DNA of 64,000 bases, taken from NCBI GenBank assembly GCA_963576785.1, contig OY756140.1, positions 3,720,001 to 3,784,000 on the forward strand. Reading direction: 5' to 3'. A program made the position numbers and the translations under genes. This document shows positions 33,768-45,532 of this stretch, in pieces; within the stretch, counting starts at the first letter, position 1; every line of letters begins with the position of its first letter. The notes beneath the pieces were generated by a model, which searched no databases, was not told the DNA's origin, and was given only the letters and a program-made list of their open reading frames with translations. This DNA comes from Chlorophyllum brunneum (Eukaryota > Basidiomycota > Agaricomycetes > Agaricales > Agaricaceae).

Positions 33768-34425
33768 GATCGTGGATTTCGGTTTAGCAGAAAACCAACG
33801 TTACCCCAATTATTGGATTGATTTGTAAAACGGATCAGGTTCTCAAGCGCTCAAGGGACCCCGGTGTGTGGATGCGTTGGTCTCAAGTGTACCTATCACT
33901 GATGTGCATAGCCCCGATACTTATCGCACAGCTTGCTCCGGAACCGAAGATGAGTATCATGCGCATACACTGCAATATAACAGCCCTTCGATTTAACGCC
34001 CAAATACTATACATCAAATTCAGCATTGTTTCATCCACCCGAAGAGGTATGGTCAGCGGTAGTTAATTAGTCCCCGATGCCTGAATGTATTCAAAGAACC
34101 TACGATATGACAATAGGTTAGCCTCGAGGCTGATCCGGTCATCAACTGTCCGACATTGCATCAAAGGATATTGACGAGAATGGGATCTTGCGAGAAGAAA
34201 ATCAGCTTCTGGTGTCAAGGTGAAGCACATACGTCGGTGGTTTATGGGGTGCGTGCGGACGATGGTTCCCTAGTAACATCCGAAATGGGCGCTACCATTG
34301 TTTTCATATCGCAGAACCATTTGTCATATGATTGACTTCTTACTTGGAGTCGCATGACATGAAGAAGCGCAGTTATCTCACTCATTGTATTTCAACGATA
34401 CCGGCGCAAAGAATCCTTTGCTAGA
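33768..34425. other. Shared upstream region of a divergent gene pair
   Basis: The UstYa-like gene leaves to the left and the seven-helix protein gene to the right. No gene within; a common control region is possible. Confidence 0.4.
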
Positions 34426-35658
34426 ATGGCTCAGACACAATCTGCCTCAGAACTTTCCTTCGCGGTTCGAGATATTGGGCTTGGTATGACTCTTCTAGAG
34501 AGCTTTGCCAATGGTAGGTCTCTTTATCAAGACTCTTGTCTGTTGCTGACGAGTGCTTAGGGATTTATACTATGATTTTCGTATTCACGCTTTGGCTCTT
34601 ATGTAGGCAGTCACTCGAGACGCCTATAATCATGCACACTCATACCATGCTTTACAGTTTCCGGAGATCATACCAGACGCTATACAGGCTGCAGATATAT
34701 GTTGTCTATCATCATGTCACTTTATGTCCTATCTATCGTTCACTTGGCTTGTCGATGGGACATGATCAGGCGGTCATTCGTGTTGGAAGGTGCAACAACG
34801 GAAACGATCCTCCAGTCCTTGTTAAATCAGCCGAGATGGTCTATTGTCTTGTCAACTCTTTCATTGTCCTTGATGACACTAATAGCCGACTGCGTGTTGG
34901 TGAGTACCTGCCCTGGGCCCATAATTTTGTCTCGGCCGTGAACTCAATGCGCATAGATATGGCGGTGTTGGGTCGTTTGGGACCATGATTGGAGAGCACC
35001 CGTTCTTCCCCTGCTGACAACCATTGTCGGCACAGGTAAGTCAGAAATGACTTTGCTGGGCCTGTAATTAACGCTCCGAAATAGTATTCTGTGTGCTCAG
35101 TCTGATGCACCAAATCAAACCCCACGATGGACTCTACTCTCCCTCTAATCGAACAAAATTCACAGACCCTGGAATCGTTTATTTTTCTCTCTCCTTGGCC
35201 AGCACAGTGTTCTCAACACTTCTCATTATCTTCAAAATCATAGCAATATCCCGCCGAACCTTGTCGATGAACCGTTACAAGGGCGTCATAGAAGTTATTA
35301 GCGAGTCTGCTGCTTTGTACGCTGTCGCTCTGCTCATGTTTCTTCCTTTTTTTGCGAGGAAAGACTTTAGTCAGGGTTATGCCCAGGCAATTCTTATTCC
35401 TATCACGGTATGCTTCGTCCACCACGGTCAGTGCTTCGGGTTGACAATCGATGACAGGGAATCGCTCCCACAATAATTACAGCTCGGGTAGCTCTTGGGT
35501 TGACCCGAGAGCGAGCTAGGGCTCAGGTTCCATCTCTCAGCGTCGTTAGCTGGGACTGGGCCTCCCAGGGATCCTCCACAACACAAATCAATGTCACACC
35601 GTGCATTAATATTTCGTCGGGAGCGTTCAAAGTTTCAAGTGACAAGAGTTTAGTTTGA
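34426..35658 (+). CDS. Seven-helix membrane protein of the mushroom DUF6534-like type
   Basis: At least five exons. The first (MAQTQSASELSFAVRDIGLG) joins across GTAGGT...CTTAG to GIYTMIFVFTLWLL. Later helices: SIIMSLYVLSIVHLAC, WSIVLSTLSLSLMTLIADCV, then WRCWVVWDHDWRAPVLPLLT, the most conserved motif of this family, then VYFSLSLASTVFSTLLIIFK and ALYAVALLMFLPFF. The last exon reads GIAPTIITARVALGLTRERA and ends in a Ser-rich cytoplasmic tail (stop at 35656-35658). Such proteins are abundant in Agaricomycetes; a receptor-like role is guessed from topology only. One to two internal splice sites are uncertain. Confidence 0.65.
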
Positions 35659-36337
35659 GAGTTCCATTGTAGTGCTAGGCTAGCACGAGGAGGCATCTTG
35701 TCATATTCAGTGATGTCATTTCAGCGCTGGGAAACCAATCAGACCTGAGTATCCATTCCATAATTCCATAGCAGATGGTGCGTTTACAGGGTTGCCCTTG
35801 ATATTAGACGAGGAGATGTATGATAGTTCCTCAATAATGATGAAACAATAAGTAAAGCACCCTTTCTTTTTATATTCGGATGCCAAACTGGGGCTATTCC
35901 GAAGCGCGGGGATCAGTTGGGGTTGTATATGGGCGCCTCGCGTTGCGTGTGAAGTTGATGGGCCCAGGTCAAGACAGCTCTTGCTGACCCCACGTTTGAC
36001 GACGAGGTTGTCTCCCACTCTACGCTCCCGCCGCAAACCAATGGGGTACTTTGCGCCCAGGCGGACTATTTTCGGAGGTGTACTGTGGTAATGGGAGTCA
36101 CTGGCTCATACATATTACCTTGATCATCACTAGCGTTAATGATGAAACATGGACACCGCATTCTTCCCGTTGGCCGACCCGTCGATCCGACCGTGTGGAA
36201 CAAGTACAGCTTGTAACCTGACACCCACAGTATCGTCCATATAACCCCCGGTCAAGCCTGGTCGCTTCCGCTTCCTTTTTTCCTTTGGTGATTATATCGG
36301 CAGGCGAACATACATGATTTGGTCCTCGACTTCGCGG
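35659..36337. other. Intergenic region
   Basis: About 680 bp. A 106-codon minus-strand frame (35716-36036) has no signal, domain or family look and was not accepted. Confidence 0.4.
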
Positions 36338-37245
36338 ATGGTTGGTCCCGAGTACACTCCCTTGGCAACGCATGACCAAGGGTTGGACGTAGAACTGGCT
36401 CCTCCACGAACACCGAGAAGAAACGCCTTCCTTCGTTGCACTTTTGTCGTCCTCTTCGTCGCGTCCATATTACTGAACGGATACCTACTCTACACACGCA
36501 ACGCATCCCAGCGCATAATATCGACTCCCTTTGCACAGCTTACGTATTGTAAGCATTTCCACATGCTGTATAGTCACCATAGGGCTCATAAAATGACGAA
36601 CAGCGCCAGCGGAGGATTATATTGAATACGAAGTACGGAAATTCACAAGAGGCCTTGCGTATGAGCTTCCGATTTATGAACAGCCACCGTCATCTGAGGT
36701 GGACGAGGCTTGGGAGGGATTGCACAAGTGTAAGTTGCTCTAGTGAGCTTTCAGAACCGTACCGTCAGGCTGACTTGAACTTTTTCAAGGGGCGGGTTCG
36801 AAAGTCCCAGCATCAGTCGCTAGGAAGATGCCTAATGCTACATGGTCCATTCCTGAACTTGAAGGGTGGTTCTTGACTTCGTTGGATGTATTTCATCAGC
36901 TACATTGTCTAGTATGTCTCTGTGCATTTCTTTCGCTTGCTGCTAACCTTGTGTCAGGACGTACTCAGACAGGTCATCCATCCGGACGACTACCCCGAGA
37001 TGGCACAGCTATCAAAGGTCCACCTTCGCCACTGCATTGGAGCTATTCGTCAAAGTTTGATGTGCTTCTCTGATATCACGCCTGTTGTATGGCAATGGAA
37101 TGAGACTCTCGGTGTTGGTGATCAGAGGGATGATATTGTCCATACTTGTAGGAAGTTCGAGCGGGTACAGGAGTGGGGAGAAAAGAATTTCTATAGTAGC
37201 ATGCTTGACCTTGGCACGCATGTTGAATGGGATATTAATGCATGA
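36338..37245 (+). CDS. UstYa-like (DUF3328) membrane oxidase, second copy
   Basis: Start MVGPEYTPLATHDQ; an alternative Met lies eight codons upstream (36314). A transmembrane helix (CTFVVLFVASILLNGYLL) follows a basic stretch. Exons then give EDYIEYEVRKFTRGLAYEL, SSEVDEAWEGLHK, SLDVFHQLHCL and, after a short intron, DVLRQVIHPDDYPE, HCIGAIRQSLMCFSDIT and HTCRKFERVQEW. Both H-x-x-H-C/H-C motifs are intact. Its close likeness to the protein at 32883-33767 shows a local paralogue pair, inverted relative to each other, with a seven-helix gene between them. Confidence 0.75.
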
Positions 37246-37374
37246 GTGGGGCCAGTATTATTTATATTATACCCCTGTAGAAACGGACATTACTCCATAG
37301 CCTCGTACATGTATCTATTGTCCTTTGTAGCTCCATTCTATGGTTCGTAATAATAGTCCCTGTTGCGCTCAAAA

Positions 37375-38635
37375 CTAGGGGTAGGGTATTTCTTCTATCC
37401 TTCCTCTGGAGCAGGTCTGATGTCCAATTGGAGCAGATGGGTTTGTATCTACCGTGCGATGGATCGTGGACCCTGTGGCAGGCCCAAAGGAACTTATAAT
37501 GCTATCTGGTACGCTGAGGGGGTACGATCTAGATCCTTCTTCTTTCATCTTGAGTTTCAGTAGCCGTTTCGTGCGCCGGTTGCCCCTCAGTATGATCAGG
37601 TTGCAAGCAATGCCCGCCATTGGAAGTTCCTGCAGAATACTGAATCAGATCACATGTATAATTCGAGATTTGGCATACTTACAATGGCAGTTAGGATATA
37701 AACCGAATTACTTTGTATGACGTAGGTTACTAATGTTCCGATGGCCGATAAGGTGTTGAGGAGACCAGATTCGACAGTGATGCAGATGATGTAGTGTATG
37801 GTACTTTGTGGAAACTCATGACTTTGGGCGGTAGGATGTAAGCCCGATTCTTTGTTGGCTTCCTCGATGAGATATATTCGGTAAATTGTTAAAACTTGAA
37901 GGAAAAACGCATCAGTGGGTTGCTTTTTTTTGAAAAGATGGGATGGCGTTGATTACAGGTAGTGGAAATGTTGATTAATATTGATGCTGCCCAGAAGCTC
38001 GTACCGTATGGTAGAATTTCAGTTGAGTTGAATACGCCGGGTTTACCTTGGAATGATGCTTCCAGAATGATGATTCGGATTGTACAGAAGAGACAACCGA
38101 GCCATAGGATTGTTGATATTGATATTGCTCTCCAACTCCGGTTCCATATTACCCAACAGCGGTGGATCTATTGAGTGACGTCGTTCATCATGTAGATCAG
38201 CTCAGTCGAGGTCAAATTTGTAAGACGTACGAGCACCCAGTGACTAGCTATTGTACCAACTAGGATAAATGATGTCTAATAGTGCAAATGAGTCACTCAA
38301 CAGCTATAAACTATTTATAAACTACTTGCCTCGGCGACGTTGAGCCATCCAGAAACATTGGTATACTCCAACTGTGGACCATTCGGAAATGGAAAAAAAA
38401 CAAAGGCTCGAAGACTCCGGTAAAAGCCCAAGCAGAGGTTACCAGTGATCATGAAGAAAAGGGTTATTGTCCCAGCTACCACAGGGATCTTCAGCTCATC
38501 GAACCGTTTCAGTCTGTAATGTGAGAAATGAAGGTGTTGAGCCGTGAAGCTATAAGTGATCATGTAGAATCCATAGAGAATGGACTCGGTAAAGAGGGCA
38601 CATAGTCGGGATTCGGCCAGCGGTAGTGGTCCCAT
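37375..38635 (-). CDS. Seven-helix membrane protein, second family member
   Basis: Starts MGPLPLAESRLCALFTESIL and continues into helices LYGFYMITYSFTAQHL and VVAGTITLFFMITGNLCLGFY. A later exon has RCWVIWNRSWRAISISTIL, the counterpart of WRCWVVWDHDWRA in the gene at 34426, then SFWAASILINISTTC, HYIICITVESGLLNTLSAIG and AMAGIACNLIILRGNRR before a cytoplasmic tail. Exon borders are approximate. Inverted relative to the first member; together with the two UstYa-like genes it makes a duplicated, symmetric block. Confidence 0.6.
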
Positions 38636-39519
38636 GGTAGCTGGGGGGATAAGAAATGGAAGGCTCGAGAATCAGGAATTTTGGGTATCCTTAGTCTGTA
38701 CCAAATCCGTGGTGTTGATTTGGTCGCATTGTGTTTGTGATGTGGTGGAGAGTTCTGGGATTCGATGTGATTGATCAAGGCTTCGTATCATTGGCTTCTA
38801 CAGCTGGACCAATCGTGGCTTGAGAACGGGTTGATTGATAAATATAGTAGAGGGTACGTACTTAGCTCGGCGGCAACTCCCCTGTGAGAGTTTCTCTCAA
38901 ACGTCGTATTCACTCTATCTCACCGTCCTCAATTAGTCAGGGATTTCGGTAGAGACGAAAAGAACCAAAAGCGAAAGGCAGTTGCCACAGAGATTGATGT
39001 TGGTCCGGTGGGTGGTACGTTTGGAAGACCTAAGTAAATATTCTGCCGCTGTCAGACAACGAACGGGATCGAAGTGATGTACCAGAATAGGAGGACATGT
39101 TCTGGATTCATCCAAGCTTATGAGCCAAGCAAGAAAAAGCGATTTTTAATTGGCTCAAGAACGTTCATATCATGATTTTCTTTGCCTGTTTCTTTTTTTG
39201 TTGTTTTTGTCTGGTCCATGAGTGCAAGAGAGGGTGGGAAGAAAATGCCGAAGAAATCGCGGACATTTAAAATTTAAAGTCAGAAAGAATTCTGGTATCC
39301 TGATTCGTGCACGCGCGTAGCACGACGGCCAACGTTTACTCTTCCCTCCATGAGTAGCAGCCACGCCTCCAAAAGCAGGGAGAAACACAGCGACTATCAT
39401 AGCCATGGTGAATATTATTTTTCTTTATCGTTGCATGCTGAAGACTCATACCCTCATCGACATGCTCCTCAACGCTTGGGACACGCATATATGCACACCT
39501 GAACACATGTTATTGATGA
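38636..39519. other. Intergenic region
   Basis: No gene could be supported in this 880 bp. Short frames exist on both strands without domains. Confidence 0.4.
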
Positions 39520-40493
39520 ATGGTTGACCGTAAAGCCAATGGTAAAAGAAGACATAGGGACACAGATTCAGATTTAGAGGACCACGACCGCAGTTCCTCC
39601 AGGAGGGAGGAGGTGAGTATATGCTATTGACTTGAGCGATTGTTTGATGAAACTTGTAATTTATAGACCAGGAGAGACGCCCTGGCGGATTACAGAGCAG
39701 ATTTCGTGAAGAAAGAAACACAGAGTTCTCGACATCACCACGACATTGGACCTGTACGTTGATGTCTTGGTTAATCTATCCATCCTCCTGAACTCTGAAG
39801 GGACTGGATCCTGCGGTAATAACTAGGCATACTCCGGTGATACGCACCGTGGGAGAGGAAGGAGCGTCTATGACAAGGAGGAATCAAATTCTCGCAGACC
39901 ACAGGAGAATCACTCCCACCGGGAGCGAGTCTCCGATTACGCTTCTTCCCACAAATCACATCATCGGAGAGACAGAGAGTACACCAGTAGCCATTCGAGT
40001 CGGCGCAGCCCCCGTGATGAAGACGGCTACCACCGGGCGAGGGATACTAGAGCCCAGGACGTAGAAGTACCATCCGAAGATAGGAGAACTCGATCTAGGC
40101 ATGAGAGCGAACGACGTGGACGGTCTCCTTCCCGGTCGAACTCGACATTCTCGAAGGCTCACTCAGATCGGTCATTGTCCTCCCGCAGTTCCTCAAGGGA
40201 TTCATATCGTCACTCTCATACACGCAAACGACGAAGGACACGTTCTAGGTCACGATCTATAGACGACACAGAAAGAAAAGACCGGAAAAGTCGCAAGCAC
40301 CGGTCCCGCAAGGAGAAAAGCGATGCTAAACGAAGTGTTTTGACGGGTAAAAAGGCAAGAACATGCGGATCCCGTACCTTTTAGGTGTACTGATGACGAT
40401 TAGATCAAGCTGAAGGTGAAGAAGGACAAAGGCGACGAGGAACGAGATGCCAAACGCGAGGAGTTGCTCAAGTTTCTGAATTCAGCCCTGTGA
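39520..40493 (+). CDS. Arg/Ser-rich nuclear protein
   Basis: Exons 39520-39612, 39667-39753, 39827-40336 and 40404-40493 join in frame to 259 residues. The start is MVDRKANGKRRHRDTDSD. The centre is dense in Ser-Arg and Arg-Asp pairs (SRSNSTFSKAHSDRSLSSRS, KRRRTRSRSRSIDD, RKSRKHRSRKEK), as in splicing-related RS proteins. The C-terminus is a conserved-looking short helix, IKLKVKKDKGDEERDAKREE followed by LLKFLNSAL. The 5' site of the last intron (GTTTTG) is weak but is the only one keeping that C-terminus in frame. Likely a nuclear RNA-processing factor; exact orthologue not recognised. Confidence 0.65.
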
Positions 40494-40558
40494 AAATAGT
40501 ATGACATAATGATCACGTTGCCAATGCTGATGTTTACTCCATCTTGTCCTCATCCATC

Positions 40559-42856
40559 ATGCTCCTCAGTCTTCCTCCTGAATTGCTACTATCAATTCTC
40601 AAACCCTTTTCGCTTTCCGACTTGGCTACTTGTAGTTGCACTAGCAAAGCTTTCAAGGTTTTCATCGATGAGAACGAATCCACCGTTTACCGCCAAGCGG
40701 CAGCTCATCCGAGTCTCCGTTTGATTCCTCATGATCAAATACTTTTCTCGGAAGTTCTATCGCTTGGTCTTTTGTCGAGACGTTTCCTAGGTGAAGCAAA
40801 AACTTGGAAGGAGCTTTGTAAGTTGGCTCTCTTGCAGTAATCGTGTTGTCTGAACGAACTCTGAGGCCGCCGCGCCTGTGATGTTCAATCGAGTTGGCTC
40901 GGAAAAGGGCCATCTCGTACCAAAAGCCTCCATCATGGTCCTCCATACTATCCTGATGTGCACCGCATCAAAGTCGATGAACATCGAGGTTTCTTTATCA
41001 CCACTCATGGGCAGCCCCATGATGTGGGACCCGGCAGGCTTATAGTCGCAGATATATCCGACGGAACACCGATCTGGGGTATGGACTCTGTACGTAACCC
41101 AGTATCATCTATCTTTGTACAATTCGTTTTTTTACCAGTGTTATAGCATCATATCCGTCAACATGCACACTGTGAATACGAAAAAGGTTTCCTCGTCTTC
41201 GATCGTGCAGGCAATATGAAAGAGGTTTGGAGACTCGTCAGCGATGATCCTGATATACGTGCTCCCCCCGCATACGACGTCATAATGGAATCCCAACCAG
41301 ACTTATCTCAGCTCGATCCAGAACACATTTATTCCACTGGGAACCGAATCAGATTTGTTCCACATGCGCTTCTTCGTCCTCCGGATAATATACTGACAAG
41401 AGCCTTTCGGTTGGCTTATCCTACGTTGTTATCGGCCGCGACGAATCATTTATTTTTCTGGGATGTTCGGACCGGGAGGTTGGTGGAACGTATAAATGAT
41501 GTTCAGATGCAGATGCCTCTCCCACCCGGGGAAGACCCTTCTCCAGCTCCTTTAACAACGGCTGGTATTCTTGGTGACATTGGTTACGTCGACTTGAACG
41601 AAAAGTATGCTTTCGTTTGTGGGGCAGAACCTGTAAAAGTATTCCGACGTCATGCCCCTTCCGCTTCCATTGAACAAGGATCCACGACAAACTCTAACGA
41701 GCCAAATACGGGAACTGCAAATTGCGCATTGGCATTGGTACATTCCGATCTTGAACATAGAGGAAGATGGTTTTTCCATGTCGGATATGCCGAGGAAGAA
41801 GAATTACCACACAATTTTCGGGATTGGAAATCTCGCAGGGCTGTTTCGAGGGCAAATTACTTGGCGCATCTCGATGAAGTTGATATTGGTCCTTTTGCGC
41901 ATTTTGCACAGGGTGAATATGTTGGTCGAGTGGAAGATGAGGATGAAGAACAAGATGAAGATGATGGTGATGGTGGTGGTGGCGGTGGAATTACGAATTA
42001 CGTTGCTGATGAAGTTACGGGGAGGAGACGGAGACGGTGTGATAAACAAATACGCCCCGTCCCCGGTTTATGGAGGAATCCAGATAAAGTGGTTGTGAAG
42101 CACAAGACGGATGTGTCACACCTTCGTCCTCCAAATCACCAAAGACGACGCTGCTTGGCAGGTAAGTGCCATCCTCGTAAAAAGTTTACTCACTGTACTG
42201 AATCTATCTCGTACGTAGTACATGTTTCACCTTGTGGACAACACCTAGCGATTCTGGCTCAATGGTCACGTTTACTCATCGTACCCTACTTTGAGAGAAT
42301 CATCGACGGTCGTGTTAAAAACGTCCATGAGATCATGATTGACATCCAATTGAATGCTCGTGTGGAATCAGTTTACCTCGCTTACGAACAGGACAGAATC
42401 GCAGTTGTCACTGTACGCTTCCTCCTCTCCTTCACATCACCTCACAATAACACAATCTCTTTAATAGCATTTCGGTCTTTACATCATCCATCCAACATTC
42501 GCAGCCCCAGACGATTTCGAAACACCTCCACAAGTTCATATTCAAAGAGTCACAACACTAAACAACGCGGACGCATTATATTGGGTTAGCTGTTTGCAGA
42601 TGACTTCCACTGCGCTTTGGTTGAATTGGGAAGTACAAATAACTCGTGGTGGATCGGTTGCGAAGGATTATGATGGGAATCAAGAGATTAATGAGGATTT
42701 GTATCAAGAGAGTGTGGAAAAGGGGCAGAGGCCATTTAGACCGAGATGTGAGTTTTTTTTTTTTTTGGTTTTCGGAAAGTCTTGACTGATGCTACTGGAA
42801 TACTAGGGCCTCAGAGTTCCTTTGTTGTTAGTGTTGATTTTGGCTTGGGATCGTGA
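40559..42856 (+). CDS. F-box protein with a beta-propeller-like C-terminal region
   Basis: The N-terminal F-box reads LLSLPPELLLSILKPFSLSD and LATCSCTSKAFKVF. Introns at 40818-40864 and about 41090-41148 lead through PYYPDVHRIKVDEHRGFFIT, VADISDGTPIWG and GFLVFDRAGNMKEVW, then HLFFWDVRTGRL, repeated W-D-like strands of a propeller. An Asp/Glu- and Gly-rich insert (about 41935-41990) follows. Further exons give VHVSPCGQHLAILAQWSRLL and FGLYIIHPTFAAPDDFE. It is probably a substrate receptor of an SCF ligase. The predicted stop is 42854-42856, but protein-like sequence continues in another frame to 43050 (LLLRHDGPLYYSIRDPLRV), so the end is doubtful. Confidence 0.65.
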
Positions 42857-43271
42857 ATAAGTTGCTCCTCCGTCATGATGGACCTTTATATTATTCTATA
42901 CGTGATCCACTACGAGTCTACGTAGATGAACGTTATTGTATCGACGCTTGTAACCATGTCAATACACTTTTCGCTGAGCGCATCTGGCCTCGAACGTCAA
43001 TTCCCCAGTGTGACGCCGGTTTCAGGTTCACATTGGGATTCGAAATGTAGTAGCCTGAAGAAAATTTGTGCTTTTGTCGTCCGTACGATTTATCGAGGAT
43101 AGTTCACGTGTTATCCAGAATTCGCAGCTTGCCTATCGAGTTATGAGGTAAAACAACGGATTACGTCCCTCTAACAGACTCACTCGGGTATCGAGTGGCC
43201 TGGACTGATATATTACGCAAGAATACAGGATAATACAGTGGTGGAAATCAAGCGTACTAGGGCGACATTTA

Positions 43272-44318
43272 TTAGCTGAGGGTCATTGATACAAGAATCA
43301 CAAAACTTACTCTCGTAAAGGTGCCCATGGTCATGAATGTTTCCTTCCTCGGTTTTCCGTCTGAATACAACGTCTTCAACGTGTCACTCATCGTAGCCTT
43401 CCTCCTAGCTTCCTCCATCGCAAGGTCGCTAGCAACAGCTTTACTTGTAGCGACAGTAGAGTTGATTAATGGCTGCGACGATGGCTCGCGTTTCTTCTTC
43501 GGTGGTTCTTCCTCTGATGAGGCATTCTTTCGCTTTTTGGACTTTTTCGGAGGCTCGATTGATCTCTGGTGATCCATTCTCTCTCGTAATCGCTCCTCTT
43601 CCTGGGGTGAAGGATTGAGAGTGATGACGTCCTCTGTCCGAGAGTACTTCTTCTGGCACTGAGGACAAAGACTTAAAGACTTTTCTTCACCCCCCTTGGG
43701 TGAACCGGTAGCTGCATCTGCCATGGTCTTAAAACCAGCAAGCGAAAAGACACATCCACAAGTCGAGATGTAGATGAAGGGTTGTGAACCGTTCATTTCT
43801 TTCATACTCAACGGACAGACGAATTGAGCTCGGTCTGATGAGTCATCCCCCGACTGCTTTGGTGTGGTGTTCGGTGATAGTGTCAATTGTTTGACGTCCT
43901 ATAAACAAGTGACTGTGAGTCTGAGACGTGTAGATGAGATATATGATCAACCATACCTTCAGAGATCTGATATGCCCACATATTGTCCCCCCATCCCCAT
44001 AGGCTGACTTGTCCAATAAGTACTCTATTATCGAGTCCTTGTTGTATAATTTCCCGAGCGCACATGCGACGACTGGCTCCTGCAACTTGCGCTAAAGTTG
44101 ACATTCGTCAACACGAGTCGTACTAGTGGATATCGCAAACGTACCTTGGACAACGCACAAAACAGCCATCGGGCTCGAGTTTGGTTCGCCTTGTCAGCTT
44201 GTTCAGCCTGAAAACATTAAGTCAGAACATATCGGTGAACATGAAGCTATAGCCGCACCTTTGGTCTGGTCTTGACTAGGTCGCGACGGTCTGGAATGCT
44301 TCCTCCATCATTGCCCAT
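43272..44318 (-). CDS. RTF2: Replication termination factor 2 (Rtf2) family protein
   Basis: Five or six exons. It begins MGNDGGSIPDRRDLVKTRPK, the signature start of Rtf2, and continues ARWLFCALSKRKLQEPVVAC, GKLYNKDSIIEYLLDK and DVKQLTLSPN. The RING-like/U-box-like zinc domain has FVCPLSMKEMNGSQPFIYIS, CGCVFS and LCPQCQKKYSRTEDVITLNP. A basic, low-complexity linker (PPKKSKKRKNASSEEEPPKK) leads to the conserved C-terminus ETFMTMGTFTR. Rtf2 controls fork pausing in fission yeast and acts with RNA splicing and proteasomal control elsewhere. A GTAAGT directly after TFTR suggests one more intron, so the last few residues are uncertain. Confidence 0.85.
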
Positions 44319-44852
44319 GGCTGTCGGGGATCGCGAATGGTAGTGGAGAGCAGGTGAGTAATAGCCCACCTGCGTGGGAACCTTCCGGGAATCACCTTCG
44401 ATGACATAATCAAATCACAGCTCTCGCCAGAAGTGGTTCCCCATGAACATCGAGCACTACCATAAAATAAAATAAAAGCGCCAGTCAATCTGGGCGCGCT
44501 AGGATCTGCATAACTTCCGAATTCGTTTCGAATTCACGCATCATCAGCCTTTAGACCCAAGAACCTCAGAAATGTATAACGTTTTATCCCGGACACAAAC
44601 CTATGATACATCTTAACTCGTGGTTCGCTCCAATATTCGATACTAACGCAGAATTACTTATTCCATCCATTCAGTATCGGCGAAAAGGACTGTTAATGGC
44701 CCAACCCCGACGACATCCGACACACAGGGACGGTGTTCCGGGCTTCGGCAATGTATCCACTCTCATTTAGGAGCTGCCTCTCGCGCTGCATAAAAGGCAG
44801 ACGAGTCCGCATTGCACCTTCATTCACAACAAGAACTTCCAGCTCAATAAAT
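44319..44852. other. Divergent promoter region
   Basis: Lies between Rtf2 (leftward) and the small secreted protein gene (rightward). CATAAAAGGC (about 44789-44798) is a TATA-like element some 60 bp before the secreted gene's start. Confidence 0.4.
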
Positions 44853-45387
44853 ATGTGAGCTCTCCTTGATCACCCAACACATACTCGCAGAAGACTAACT
44901 CGGCTGTTGTCTAGGAACGCCAAGTTGATCTTTTTCACGATCCTCTCCCTCGGCGTCGCCAACACCATCGCCCAATCTTGCACCGATAACAGTCCTTGTG
45001 GCGATAAGGTTTGCTGCACCACTGCCGTAGGCCTTGCACTCGATCTGTCGATATCCATTTTTATAACTTCTCGCTCTTTAGACTAACGAAGGCGGATCCG
45101 GTGTTATTGGCAATTGTATTCCTCGAAGCGACTGCGATGGAGTGCTTTCAGAGTATTGTAGACAAACAGTGTTACTAAATCATTTTTTCAGAGGCTTGGT
45201 CACTTCAATGGGGGTGTCTGTGGCTGCCTCGTTTGAGCACCTATTTTTTGCTTCATTCACCGTGTGTAACAAATATTTGTCTTCTATCTCTCGACTGCTC
45301 TTCCTAGGCACCTGCATTTGCAGCACTATACACACGCTTCTCTGTCCTTGTTCAATGTCCCACACAACTGGTGAAGACTATTTTTAG
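44853..45387 (+). CDS. Small secreted cysteine-containing protein with a split start codon
   Basis: The first exon ends with AT (44853-44854), an intron GTGAGC...TCTAG follows, and the next exon supplies G, giving ATG AAC. The protein then reads NAKLIFFTILSLGVANTIAQ, a signal peptide, and SCTDNSPCGDKVCCTTA with a dense cluster of Cys. A second intron (GTAGGC...TTTAG) leads to TNEGGSGVIGNCIPRSDCDG. The 3' end is unsure: a GTATTG...TTCAG intron and another downstream GT...AG pair are possible. Cys-rich secreted peptides in mushrooms include effectors and defence peptides; none was recognised. Confidence 0.5.
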
Positions 45388-45532
45388 AATGGGTAATTGT
45401 GACCAGAACCATGCAAATCCCACCACCGCTGACCACATGGCGAAAATTCCTTGTGAATCTCGATTCCTATTCCTGACATATCTCTATAACATTATCTAAC
45501 TAGCTTCTCCCATCGTGGTCTCCCAGTCCACC

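Noticed and set aside
35716..36036. 106-codon minus-strand frame
   Set aside because: Composition and lack of any motif or splice support suggest a chance frame.
39170..39721. Two short minus-strand frames between the membrane protein and the RS protein
   Set aside because: The second overlaps coding exons of the RS-rich gene on the other strand; neither has domain support.
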